In this document: piece after piece, positions 52,814 through 61,061 of the stretch
Layout of the letters: every line of letters starts with the position of its first letter
Position numbering within the stretch: position 1 is the first letter of the stretch
Assembly: GCF_000736415.1 (NCBI RefSeq)
Contig: NZ_CP009043.1
Coordinates: 434,001-498,000, forward strand
From: Campylobacter iguaniorum
Lineage (GTDB): Bacteria; Campylobacterota; Campylobacteria; Campylobacterales; Campylobacteraceae
Reading direction: 5' to 3'
DNA: 64,000 nucleotides
Notes under the pieces: model-generated
Seen by the model: only the letters and a program-made list of their open reading frames with translations
Database searches by the model: none
What the model was told of the DNA's origin: nothing
Program-made: the position numbers and the translations under genes

Positions 52814-53624
52814 AGAGAGTTTCATCTACTCACAATTTACTAGTAAATTAAACGGCGATGACGGTGCAGTGCTTGGCAAAATGGTGCTTAGCAAAGATAT
52901 GTTTGTGGAGGGTTCGCACTTTAAAAGGGCTTGGCTTAGCTTGGAGCAGATCGCTACTAAATCCATGCTTGTCAATCTAAGCGACGCAGTGGCGATGAAT
53001 GCTACCCCAAAATACGCTCTTTTGGGGCTTGGCTTGCCAAAAGATATATCAAACCAAGAGGCTTTGAAACTCACAAATGCTTTCAAAAGTTCGGCGGCTA
53101 AATTTGGTGTGGAAATAATCGGTGGAGATACGGTAAAATCAAGCTTAATCATCATTAGTTTGACAATAATTTCATACTTAAATAACGGTAAAGCAGTCAG
53201 TAGAAATGGAGCTAAAATAGGTGATTTCATCTGCTATACTGGAGAGCTTGGAGACTCATTAAAGGGGCTTAAAGCCTTGCAAAATGGCGGTAAAGTCGCT
53301 TCAAACTCACGCTTTGTAAAGCCAAATTTGAGAACTAAATTCATGCAAAAATCAGCTAAATTTATGCGAAGCGCAATGGATATAAGCGATGGCTTGGCTA
53401 GTGATTTACCAAAAATTTTAGGTAAAAATAGCGTTAAATTTGATAAGCAACTATCAAATTTAGAGTTTAAAAGTGGCGAAGAATACGAGCTTTTGTTTTG
53501 CGTCTCAAGCTCAAATCTAGCCAGAGTTAAAAATGAAGCAAAAAAATGCAGAGTAAAATTAAACATACTTGGAAAAATTATAAAAGGAAGATATAAATCA
53601 TATGGAAAATTCAGCCACTTTTAA
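52806..53624 (+). CDS. thiL: thiamine-monophosphate kinase
   Basis: The 272-residue protein makes thiamine pyrophosphate, the final cofactor step that joins products of ThiC and ThiFGH. It carries NGDDGAVL (residues 16-23), the metal site [20 protein letters not shown], and [13 protein letters not shown]. It is shorter than the ~320 residues of E. coli ThiL, mainly in the C-terminal part. It overlaps truD by 23 bp. Confidence 0.93.
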   Translation: MDKESFIYSQFTSKLNGDDGAVLGKMVLSKDMFVEGSHFKRAWLSLEQIATKSMLVNLSDAVAMNATPKYALLGLGLPKDISNQEALKLTNAFKSSAAKFGVEIIGGDTVKSSLIIISLTIISYLNNGKAVSRNGAKIGDFICYTGELGDSLKGLKALQNGGKVASNSRFVKPNLRTKFMQKSAKFMRSAMDISDGLASDLPKILGKNSVKFDKQLSNLEFKSGEEYELLFCVSSSNLARVKNEAKKCRVKLNILGKIIKGRYKSYGKFSHF

Positions 53625-54735
53625 CCCGCTTTTTGGCACCACACACAGCCCAGTAAACGCGCATTTTAGTAAAAACGCAAGCGATTTTGTCGTGCGTGAA
53701 AATCCACTTTATGAGTTTAGCAGGAGTGGTGAGCATTTAGTGGTGGAGATCCAAAAAAAGGATCTTACGACTAGCGACGCGCTTGGTATTTTGAGCCGTC
53801 AAACTGGAGCTAAAATGCGTGATTTTGGCTATGCAGGGCTAAAAGACAAAGAGGGTATGACGACTCAATTTATCAGTTTTCCAGCCAAATTTGAGCAAGC
53901 TTTATCAAATTTTAGCCACGAAAAGCTAAAAATTTTAAGCACAACAAGGCATAATAACAAAATCAGAATCGGTCATCTTAAATCAAATCACTTCTTTATA
54001 CGCCTAAAAAAAGTTATGCCAAGTGAGGCGACCAAGCTCAAAGAGGCGCTCAAAAATATAGGAAATAACGGCTATCCAAACTATTTTGGCTATCAAAGAT
54101 TTGGTAAATTTGGGGATAATGCAAGAAGTGGTGAAGAGATTTTGAACGCTGGTTTGAGCGGCAATAAAAGCATGATGAGAAAATTTAATCCAAAGCTAAG
54201 AGATTTTATGATTTCTGCTTTCCAAAGTGAGCTTTTTAACAAATGGCTTAGCAAAAGGGTCGAGATGAGCCATTTTGCTGGTGAATTTAGTGTAAAAGAG
54301 CTAGAAAATATTTATAAAATAGATAAGGCTAAGGCAACGCAAATAAAGTCTCAAAAGCAGTTTTTCAGACTGATTCCTGGTGAAGTTTTAGGGCATTATC
54401 CTTTTGGTAAGGTTTTTTTGTGTGAGGATTTGGACGCTGAAGTGGCTAAATTTGTAGCCAGAGATAGAACAAGCATGGGGCTAATAACTGGCGGCAAAGC
54501 TTATGAAAGCGTAGGATTTGCTAAAACTATAGAAGATGAGATTTTTGGTGAAGCTTATAAATTTGGTAAATTTATGAACGGTTCAAGGCGTTTTGCTTGG
54601 GCGTGGCTGGAAAATCTGGAATATAAATACAATGAAGAAGTAGCGCAGTTTACCATGAGTTTTACGCTGCAAAAAGGCTCTTATGCGACTGTGGTTTTAA
54701 GAGAGATTTTGCATAGAGAGATATTTGATGAATAA
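53602..54735 (+). CDS. truD: tRNA pseudouridine(13) synthase
   Basis: The 377-residue enzyme shows the TruD signatures: [17 protein letters not shown] near the N-terminus, [17 protein letters not shown] with the catalytic Asp (~residue 76), and NYFGYQRFG. It modifies U13 of tRNA-Glu in the cytoplasm. The start overlaps the thiL 3' end behind AAGGAAGA. The RNase P RNA promoter follows within 20 bp. Confidence 0.95.
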   Translation: MENSATFNPLFGTTHSPVNAHFSKNASDFVVRENPLYEFSRSGEHLVVEIQKKDLTTSDALGILSRQTGAKMRDFGYAGLKDKEGMTTQFISFPAKFEQALSNFSHEKLKILSTTRHNNKIRIGHLKSNHFFIRLKKVMPSEATKLKEALKNIGNNGYPNYFGYQRFGKFGDNARSGEEILNAGLSGNKSMMRKFNPKLRDFMISAFQSELFNKWLSKRVEMSHFAGEFSVKELENIYKIDKAKATQIKSQKQFFRLIPGEVLGHYPFGKVFLCEDLDAEVAKFVARDRTSMGLITGGKAYESVGFAKTIEDEIFGEAYKFGKFMNGSRRFAWAWLENLEYKYNEEVAQFTMSFTLQKGSYATVVLREILHREIFDE

Positions 54736-54753
54736 ATTTTAAGTAAATTTAGA

Positions 54754-54759
54754 TATAAT
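54754..54759 (+). promoter_or_regulatory. rnpB promoter -10 box
   Basis: TATAAT, placed 7 bases before the predicted 5' end of the RNase P RNA (GGTGCGAC at 54767). Confidence 0.65.
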
Positions 54760-54765
54760 CACGCT

Positions 54766-55078
54766 CGGTGCGACGGGTAGTTGCATGAATGCATGAGGAA
54801 AGTCCGAGCTGCTATAAGACAAAGTTCCACCTAACGGGTGGCTGGGGTAACCTAAGGGATAGTGCAACAGAAAGTAAACTGCCGCTTTGGCGGTGATGGT
54901 GAAACGGCGGGGTAAGAGCCCACCAGTATTTGTGGCGACACGAATAGCTATGTAAACCCAACTTGCAGCAAGAAGGGACGGTTTGGAGTCTTATACTCAA
55001 CCCTTCGCTAAAGCTTGATTGTAAAACCAAGCTTAGATAAATAACTACCACAACAGAACTCGGCTTACGGTCGCACCT
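54766..55078 (+). ncRNA. rnpB: RNase P RNA (class A)
   Basis: The catalytic RNA that matures tRNA 5' ends. The terminal P1 helix is explicit: GGTGCGAC (54767-54774) pairs with GTCGCACC (55070-55077). Conserved core words GAGGAAAGTCCGAGC, ACAGAAAGTAAACTGCCG, GGTAAGAGCCCACC and AACTCGGCTTACGG are in the expected order, with a ~311-nt length. The 3' end meets the stop codon of the opposite-strand flagellar gene, and no classical terminator was seen. Confidence 0.96.
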
Positions 55079-55294
55079 TTAGATACTATACTGTTTTGCT
55101 TTTTTGATTTTTTGGAATTCGATATCTAGTTTTTCTTGTTTTTGTTTGAAGAGATTTGTGGCATCTTGTATCAAGGCTGCTGCGCATTTCATCTCTTCTA
55201 AGTTCATAGAGCTTGGATAATTGTTTGTTAGCTCATCTATTTTGCTTAGATCTTCGCTCACAAGAGCGGTTTTAAACTCATCTAGCCACTGCAT
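55079..55294 (-). CDS. small FliT-like protein
   Basis: The 71-residue, mostly helical, charged protein follows fliS directly (shared 1 bp). By size, helical character (EDLSKIDELTNNYP, NLFKQKQEKLDIEFQKIKKAKQ) and position after fliD-fliS it is probably the FliD chaperone FliT or an analogue; sequence alone does not prove it. Confidence 0.65.
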   Translation of the reverse strand: MQWLDEFKTALVSEDLSKIDELTNNYPSSMNLEEMKCAAALIQDATNLFKQKQEKLDIEFQKIKKAKQYSI

Positions 55295-55671
55295 TATCTA
55301 TCTTCTTCTTTTGTCACTTCTCTCCATGCATCAAGAAGCTCTCTAGTGACGTGTACGACTTCATCAAGTGCAGCTTTATCATTTGCGAAATTTGCTTGAG
55401 ATATGAGCTGAATTTGTCTAGCATAAAGGTTGTTTAGATACTGTGAGACTGCTCCTTGATTCATATCAAGTGAGTTTATAAGCTCAAAAAATATCGCATT
55501 TGTTTTGTTTAAAAAATGCACTTTAGTCTCGATATCTCCTTCATCTATGGCTTTTTTGGCTCTGTAGATAAATCGCAACACTCCTTCATAGAGCATTGCG
55601 ACTAATTTTTGTGGGGATTCGATACCGATGTTGTTTTGGTTATAAGCTTTATAAGCTAAATTTGCTTGCAT
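55294..55671 (-). CDS. fliS: flagellin export chaperone
   Basis: The 125-residue helical protein has the FliS features AYKAYNQNNIGIESPQKLVAMLYEGVLRF at the N-terminus and SLDMNQGAVSQYLNNLYARQI near residue 70. It binds the flagellin C-terminus and prevents premature polymerisation. It starts 9 bp after fliD. Confidence 0.94.
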   Translation of the reverse strand: MQANLAYKAYNQNNIGIESPQKLVAMLYEGVLRFIYRAKKAIDEGDIETKVHFLNKTNAIFFELINSLDMNQGAVSQYLNNLYARQIQLISQANFANDKAALDEVVHVTRELLDAWREVTKEEDR

Positions 55672-55680
55672 TTGTCTATC

Positions 55681-57489
55681 CTAGTTGCTATTACTTGCTT
55701 GTTCGATCATTGTTGTTATGGTCGATAGCTGAGTGTTTAGTTTGTTCAAAATAACCTCATATTGGGCAAATTGTGTTTGCATACGCTCATATTTGCTATC
55801 TATGGTTTTTTGTGTTTTTTCTTTCTCGCTTGTTAGCTTTTCGTTTTGGCTAACTAGACTGGCTTCATAGTTGGTCAGAGATCCATCTTTTCCTACAAGA
55901 TTATTTAGCGTATCTTTTAGCTTTTCAAAAAATCCTGTAGATGTGTTTGTTTCGCCTTTTAAATCTACTTTTGTAAAGCCTAAATTTGAAAGCAACTCAT
56001 CACTGCCTTCTACTTTTAAATTTGATCCACCTAAGCCTTTTAACGTCAAATTGCCATCTGTATTCAAGCTAGCACTAATATCGGTAATTCCAGCATTTGT
56101 GATGGCTTTTAGAAGCTCTTTGGTGCGTTCTTGCTTTGTTGTTCCAGTTAAGTTTATCTCGATTTCTTTATCATTGATTTTTAGCGTTCCAGTTATTGGG
56201 CTAGTGGCGTCGTCTTTGATACCAGTTGAGCTAGTGCTGACATTTGTATAGCTTGTAGCTGTACTAAAAAATCCTTGGAAATTGTCAAAATCATTTTCTA
56301 ATTTGTCTTTTAGTGTCACGCTATCAAGTGTCAAAAGCCCGTCTTGGCTTAAACTAAGCCCAAAATCTTGCAATGATTTGCCGTTGCTATCGACTCCATT
56401 GATGATTTTGTTTATGCTGGTTTTGATATTGATGATTTCGCTAACGCCTTGAAAAGTTCCAGTCGCTCCAGTTTCTGAGTTGTACGAAGTGGCGACTTCA
56501 AGATTATTTATCAAGGTATTGTATGAATTTACCATCTCTTGAATGCTTTTTGTGATTGCTGTAGTATCTTGAGTGATGTTGAAGTTGGTATATTCATCTT
56601 CTTTATCAACTTTTGATAAATTTATTGTTACGCCTAATTGCAAATCAGTAACTTTGTTTGTGTTTCTAGTGATTTCTATGCCATTATAGATAAAATTTGC
56701 GTCCGCTGCTTTTTGGAGTTGTGATCCAGCGCTTGCTTTTTCTGCTTCTGTTAGTTTATCTTCTGTTTTTAGAGTAAGTGTAGCATTTGCATCGCTTGAA
56801 TCTTCAAAATAAAATCCCAAAGCATTGAGTAGATTTTTTGAAGCTTCTGTGCTGCCACTTTCGTCTGCTGTATAGCTGAAGTTTATTTTATTTGCACTGC
56901 CTGTCTCGCTTGAGCTAAATACTAGTCTATATGGATTTTCTCCACCTACATTTAAGACTTTTGCGTTTATTTTGCCGTCTGTTTGGTCGTTTATTTGCGC
57001 TGCTATATCATCTAGAGAGGTTGAATTATCTGCTTCTATTTGATAGTCTTTGCCATCTATTGAGAGTTTAAAAGACGCGCTAGTCGTCCCTGAAAGGACT
57101 GGAGCATTACTCATAGAAAATGTTTTGCTTTGGTATGAGTCTTTTGCGGCTAGTTGATTTACTTTTATACTTATATCTCCTACATTTACGCCGTTATCTA
57201 CTGATATGCTTGCATTATTACTTCCTGTACTGCTAACCTTTTTTGTCATATAGCTTGAGCTATCAGTTAGAGATGAAACATTTGTTTTAAAAGCACTAAG
57301 AAGTGTTGTAAGAGCTGTTAAATCTGTTTGTTTAGTTTGATTTGTAGTTATTTTATTTGTTATTGGTGTTACTGAAGCTTTTTCATCTACTTCTTTTAGA
57401 CTATCTATCAAATCTTGTGTTAAAACACTACTTGATCCACCATTTGTTTTGCCAAATACGCCAAGTGCTGTTACGCTACCTACTGCCAT
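55681..57489 (-). CDS. fliD: flagellar filament cap protein
   Basis: The 602-residue protein has the FliD N-terminal segment (LTQDLIDSLKEVDEKASVTPITNKI) and C-terminal coiled-coil (EKLTSEKEKTQKTIDSKYERMQTQFAQYEVILNKLNTQL), with a Thr/Ser/Asn-rich central region forming the exposed D2-D3 domains. It caps the filament and directs flagellin assembly. No signal peptide, as expected for flagellar type III export. flaG ends 3 bp upstream. Confidence 0.95.
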   Translation of the reverse strand: MAVGSVTALGVFGKTNGGSSSVLTQDLIDSLKEVDEKASVTPITNKITTNQTKQTDLTALTTLLSAFKTNVSSLTDSSSYMTKKVSSTGSNNASISVDNGVNVGDISIKVNQLAAKDSYQSKTFSMSNAPVLSGTTSASFKLSIDGKDYQIEADNSTSLDDIAAQINDQTDGKINAKVLNVGGENPYRLVFSSSETGSANKINFSYTADESGSTEASKNLLNALGFYFEDSSDANATLTLKTEDKLTEAEKASAGSQLQKAADANFIYNGIEITRNTNKVTDLQLGVTINLSKVDKEDEYTNFNITQDTTAITKSIQEMVNSYNTLINNLEVATSYNSETGATGTFQGVSEIINIKTSINKIINGVDSNGKSLQDFGLSLSQDGLLTLDSVTLKDKLENDFDNFQGFFSTATSYTNVSTSSTGIKDDATSPITGTLKINDKEIEINLTGTTKQERTKELLKAITNAGITDISASLNTDGNLTLKGLGGSNLKVEGSDELLSNLGFTKVDLKGETNTSTGFFEKLKDTLNNLVGKDGSLTNYEASLVSQNEKLTSEKEKTQKTIDSKYERMQTQFAQYEVILNKLNTQLSTITTMIEQASNSN

Positions 57490-57492
57490 TTT

Positions 57493-57876
57493 TTACTCCT
57501 TTTTATCAAAAAGCACACCAACTACTTCTCTTAAATGCTCAGTTAAATTCATAACTGCTTCAGAAGGTATCTTTCTGATGACTTTTCCACTATCTGCTTC
57601 CATGACATTGACGTACATAGAGCTTATTTTATCGTTAAAACCAAATCTTATATTTGTTTGAAGTTGCTCCATATTTTGGTTAAGCTTGCTTGTAATGTCG
57701 TTTAGTTTTTTAACTATCTCTTCATTACTCATAGCATTTTGATTTGATTCATCCTTGACGACGTTGTTTTGAATTTTTGTTCCCTCTACCCCTCTAACTG
57801 CTTTGCTGGTCTCTTTTTGCATATTTAGAGCAACCGAGTTATCGATCTGTTGCGAAGCTGCTTTAAAAATTTCCAT
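57493..57876 (-). CDS. flaG: FlaG-family flagellar protein
   Basis: The 127-residue protein has the FlaG C-terminal domain: LNQNMEQLQTNIRFGFNDKISSMYVNVMEADSGKVIRKIPSEAVMNL is typical, after a polar N-terminal region. FlaG influences filament length. It is the first gene of flaG-fliD-fliS-fliT-like and is preceded by a sigma28-type promoter. Confidence 0.93.
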   Translation of the reverse strand: MEIFKAASQQIDNSVALNMQKETSKAVRGVEGTKIQNNVVKDESNQNAMSNEEIVKKLNDITSKLNQNMEQLQTNIRFGFNDKISSMYVNVMEADSGKVIRKIPSEAVMNLTEHLREVVGVLFDKKE

Positions 57877-57907
57877 TTTCCATCCTTTGAAAATAAGTCT
57901 ATCTTTA

Positions 57908-57935
57908 ATATCGGTTATGAGGTGTAAAATTTTAT
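57908..57935 (-). promoter_or_regulatory. sigma28 (FliA) promoter of flaG-fliD operon
   Basis: On the minus strand ATAAAATTT (57935-57927), 12-bp spacer, CCGATAT (57914-57908), matching the Campylobacter FliA consensus, about 31 bp before the flaG start. It places the operon in the late flagellar class. Confidence 0.7.
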
Positions 57936-57992
57936 ACTATTTGTTGAAATATTGCTTGTATTATGTTAAAATGCCACTTTTAGGAGATTTTG

Positions 57993-58343
57993 ATGAAGAT
58001 AGCTATAGAGTGTGATTGTATTTTGTTGCAAGAGAGTTTGAGGATATTTTTGGAGAAGTTTTATGTGCCGAAAAAAGATTGCGATTTCGTGATTGCAGAT
58101 AAAAAAATGCTTTGTGATAAGCCTGTTTTTTTGATAGATGAAAACTCGCCATATCTCAAAATTCCATTTACAAAAGAAAATTTAATATCCACTTTAGAAG
58201 AGTTTTATTCAGCTATCCAAATAGATGGCACTAAAATTACGCAAAATCATCAAAACTATAATTTTGAAGAAAAAATCTCAAATTTGGTAGATAAATTTAA
58301 AATAGATTTAATAAATTTAATAAAAAGCGAATATGAAAAATAA
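57993..58343 (+). CDS. uncharacterised protein, 116 aa
   Basis: The ATG at 57993 is six bases after AGGAG. The product is short, soluble, with several Cys and alternating strands (IAIECDCILLQESL, DFVIADKKML, KPVFLIDE). It overlaps rsmD by 11 bp, so the two are coupled. No family recognised; possibly specific to Campylobacter. Confidence 0.65.
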   Translation: MKIAIECDCILLQESLRIFLEKFYVPKKDCDFVIADKKMLCDKPVFLIDENSPYLKIPFTKENLISTLEEFYSAIQIDGTKITQNHQNYNFEEKISNLVDKFKIDLINLIKSEYEK

Positions 58344-58914
58344 CACACTATTTACAACCATTTCTAGCGGTAAATTTAAAGGCAAAAAAGTCTTTTTACC
58401 TAGCTTAGAAACCACAAGAAGCACGAAAAATATAGTCAAAAACTCATTTTTTAACACTATTCAAAATGAAATTTATGGTAAAACTTTTATAGAGGTTTTT
58501 GGTGGCTCAGCACTAATGGCAATGGAGGCTTTAAGCAATGGTGCAAGCAAAACTTACGCCATAGAAATAGACAAAAATGCCTATAATCTAACCAAAAAAA
58601 ATGTCTCAAGCCTAAACTGCGATGATATAAAATCCATAAACGCAGACACCTTCAAAGCAACCCCAAAAATCATAAAAGAAAATAGCGACATCATACTTTA
58701 TATAGATCCGCCATTTGATATAAGAGATGGATTTAATGATATTTATGATAGGGTTTGGGATATGCTTAGAAATAGCAAATCTAGTGATATTTATCTTGTG
58801 GTTATGGAGCATATTTCAAGTTACGCAGCACCTGAGGCTAAATTTGGCTACACTAAATTTAAAAGCCGAACTTTTGGAAAGACAACTTTAAGCTACTATC
58901 AATTAGAACAATAA
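58333..58914 (+). CDS. rsmD: 16S rRNA (guanine966-N2)-methyltransferase
   Basis: The 193-residue methyltransferase has the RsmD pattern: SGKFKGKKVFLPSLETTRSTKNIVKNSFFN, the SAM loop FIEVFGGSALMAMEALSNGA, IEIDKNA, and the catalytic YIDPPF (~residue 118). It methylates G966 in the small subunit. It lies between flagellar operons, a common location in Campylobacter. Its stop is followed by the sigma54 promoter of flgI. Confidence 0.92.
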   Translation: MKNNTLFTTISSGKFKGKKVFLPSLETTRSTKNIVKNSFFNTIQNEIYGKTFIEVFGGSALMAMEALSNGASKTYAIEIDKNAYNLTKKNVSSLNCDDIKSINADTFKATPKIIKENSDIILYIDPPFDIRDGFNDIYDRVWDMLRNSKSSDIYLVVMEHISSYAAPEAKFGYTKFKSRTFGKTTLSYYQLEQ

Positions 58915-58931
58915 TCAAATTTAAGCTAAAT

Positions 58932-58949
58932 TTGGAATAATTTTTGCTT
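58932..58949 (+). promoter_or_regulatory. sigma54 promoter of the flgI operon
   Basis: TTGGAAT...TTGCTTT with the invariant GG (58934-58935) and GC (58946-58947) exactly 10 bases apart. It lies 29 bp upstream of the GTG start of flgI, with a predicted start site near 58959. Basal-body and rod genes are RpoN/FlgR controlled in Campylobacter. Confidence 0.85.
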
Positions 58950-58977
58950 TAGATCCTAAAAATAATAAGGATTTGAA

Positions 58978-60027
58978 GTGAAATTTAAGATTTTATCGAT
59001 TATTTTATTGTTTAGTTCACTGCACGCTACTCAGATAAAAGATATAGCAAATATCATTGGCGTAAGAGAAAACCAACTCATCGGCTACGGTTTGGTCGTG
59101 GGCTTAAATGGCACTGGAGATGGCTCAAGTAGCGAATTTACCATTCAATCACTCTCAAATATGCTTCAAACTGTAAATGTCAAAATCAGTCCAAACGATA
59201 TAAAATCAAAAAACACAGCAGCAGTTATGGTAACTGCAAAACTTCCTCCGTTTGCCAGACAAGGTGACAAGCTAGACATCGTGATAAGCTCAATAGGCGA
59301 TGCAAAAAGTCTGCAAGGTGGAACTCTTCTAATGACTGCTTTAAAAGGCGTCGATGGCGATATATACGCTCTTGGTCAAGGACCTTTGACACTTGGCGGC
59401 GGCACAAGCAAAGGTGGAAATCACCCAACTGTAGGCACTATGCTCTCAGGAGCTGTGGTCGAAAAAGAAGTTGTGTTTGATATATACGCAAGCGAAGTTG
59501 CAAATTTAAGCCTAAAAAACTCAAGTTTCCAAACCGCAGTTGATATGCAAAAAGCCATAATGGCTAAATTTGGCTCCAAATCAGCAGTTGCCATAGATCC
59601 AAGAACTGTTAGGATAAGCAGACCAGCAAATTTAAGCATGGTTGAGTTTTTGGCTAAAGTCTTAGAAGTAGATATGAACTACAAAGCAGACGAAAAAGTC
59701 ATCATAGATGAAAGAACAGGAACTGTGGTAAGTGGCATAAACATAACTGTCGATCCAGTCGTCATTTCTCACAAAAACATAACCATAAAAATCGAGCCAA
59801 GCTCATACGACGCAGCCACTGCTCAAAATGGCAACGAGGTAGATACTGGCTCAAATACTTCCATTGATCCAGCGACAAATACTCTAAAAATATCTGAATC
59901 AAGAACAACAGTTGCAAACATCACAAGAGCCTTAAACAAGCTTGGAGCAACGCCAAAAGATATCATAGCTATAATTGAAAATCTAAAAAGAGCTGGCTCA
60001 ATCCATGCTCCAGTGGAGATCATATAA
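58978..60027 (+). CDS. flgI: flagellar P-ring protein
   Basis: The 349-residue periplasmic protein starts with GTG behind TAAGGA and a signal peptide ending LHA. It has the FlgI signatures IKDIANIIGVRENQLIGYGLVVGLNGTGD and the C-terminal GATPKDIIAIIENLKRAGSIHAPVEII. It forms the P-ring around the rod in peptidoglycan. It overlaps flgJ by 1 bp. Confidence 0.96.
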   Translation: MKFKILSIILLFSSLHATQIKDIANIIGVRENQLIGYGLVVGLNGTGDGSSSEFTIQSLSNMLQTVNVKISPNDIKSKNTAAVMVTAKLPPFARQGDKLDIVISSIGDAKSLQGGTLLMTALKGVDGDIYALGQGPLTLGGGTSKGGNHPTVGTMLSGAVVEKEVVFDIYASEVANLSLKNSSFQTAVDMQKAIMAKFGSKSAVAIDPRTVRISRPANLSMVEFLAKVLEVDMNYKADEKVIIDERTGTVVSGINITVDPVVISHKNITIKIEPSSYDAATAQNGNEVDTGSNTSIDPATNTLKISESRTTVANITRALNKLGATPKDIIAIIENLKRAGSIHAPVEII

Positions 60028-60329
60028 TGCAAATCGACAACACAATGGCGCTAAATGCTTATAACTCGTTAAATACTGCAAATATCGATAAACTCTCTAA
60101 AGATGATAAGCTTTTAAAAGAGCAAACTGATGCTTTTGAGGCATTTTTGGTAAAAGAGGTTTTGGATATTTCTATGAATAGTGATGAAAAAGATGAGAAA
60201 AGTCTTTTTCCAAAAGATGCAGGGGATAAAATTTACTCATCAATGTATAATGATACGATGAGTAAAGCGCTAAGCGGCGGAATGGGCTTTAGCGAAATGT
60301 TATTTAATTTTTTAAAAGAAAGAGCTTAA
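60027..60329 (+). CDS. flgJ: FlgJ-type rod-binding protein, without muramidase domain
   Basis: The 100-residue protein corresponds to the N-terminal rod-capping domain of FlgJ (QTDAFEAFLVKEVLDISM, AGDKIYSSMYNDTMSKALS, GMGFSEML). The glucosaminidase domain of enterobacterial FlgJ is absent, as in other epsilonproteobacteria. It helps rod assembly after FlgI. Confidence 0.88.
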   Translation: MQIDNTMALNAYNSLNTANIDKLSKDDKLLKEQTDAFEAFLVKEVLDISMNSDEKDEKSLFPKDAGDKIYSSMYNDTMSKALSGGMGFSEMLFNFLKERA

Positions 60330-60346
60330 TAAAAAATATATTTGAC

Positions 60347-60353
60347 CGATTTA
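60347..60353 (+). promoter_or_regulatory. candidate sigma28 -10 element before flgM
   Basis: CCGATTT, 26 bp before the flgM start, with only a weak A/T-rich -35 region upstream. FlgM expression by FliA would form the expected feedback loop, but the match is partial. Confidence 0.4.
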
Positions 60354-60379
60354 GCTAACAAGTGTTAAAAGGATCAAAT

Positions 60380-60586
60380 ATGATAAGTTCTATAAACCAA
60401 AGTACGCTCTTTGCTACTAGTAGCCAAAGTGTACTCAAAAACGAAACAAAAAAAAGCGAATCTACAATGCAAACTCAAAGTAGTAGTGAAAGCAGAGTCG
60501 ATGCTATAAAAAAACAGATCAATGAAGGAACATATAAGATCGATCTTCAAGGTCTAGCAAGTAAAATAGCAGACGAACTTATGTAA
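60380..60586 (+). CDS. flgM: anti-sigma28 factor
   Basis: The ATG at 60380 follows AAAAGGAT; an in-frame upstream codon lacks this. The 68-residue protein is Ser/Gln-rich and disordered at the N-terminus, with the C-terminal FliA-binding helices RVDAIKKQINEGTYKIDLQGLASKIADEL. It holds FliA inactive until exported. Position between flgJ and flgN supports it. Confidence 0.9.
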   Translation: MISSINQSTLFATSSQSVLKNETKKSESTMQTQSSSESRVDAIKKQINEGTYKIDLQGLASKIADELM

Positions 60587-60622
60587 ATCTTTCTTACTCC
60601 TTTGAAATTTAAGGAGTAAGAA

Positions 60623-61060
60623 ATGATAAACAAATACCTAGATGAGTCAATATCTCTACTTAATGAACTCATATCAATCACAAAAACAGACATTCAAAAT
60701 ATACAAGAAGCAAATCACAGCCAACTAGACGAACATACCAAACTCAAAACTCAAATCATACAAAAATTTGAAGAAAAAAAGCACAGCTTAGACAATGAGC
60801 TAGTTAAATTAGCAGCCAAAAGTAATGGAACAGATCTTGCTAGTATCTTATCAGACGAAGTAAAAGATAAGCTCTCAAAGCTTAGAGATACGCTTTTAGA
60901 GCTTCAAAAAACAAACAGAGAGTATGCAAAATCCGTCATCGTGGTGAAAGAATTTTACGACTCTTTGATAAAAAAGATGTTTAACGCTGATAGTACTAGC
61001 ACGAATTCTTACGAGCAAAACGCTATCAACGCTGAGCAATTATTTAAAGTAAGGGTTTGA
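60623..61060 (+). CDS. flgN: FlgN-type chaperone
   Basis: The 145-residue protein is almost entirely helical with long coiled-coil segments (LDESISLLNELISITKTDIQNI, DKLSKLRDTLLELQKTNREYAKSV). It lies one base before flgK and after flgM, the position of the FlgK/FlgL export chaperone. Sequence similarity in this family is weak, so position carries most weight. Confidence 0.8.
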   Translation: MINKYLDESISLLNELISITKTDIQNIQEANHSQLDEHTKLKTQIIQKFEEKKHSLDNELVKLAAKSNGTDLASILSDEVKDKLSKLRDTLLELQKTNREYAKSVIVVKEFYDSLIKKMFNADSTSTNSYEQNAINAEQLFKVRV

Positions 61061-61061
61061 C

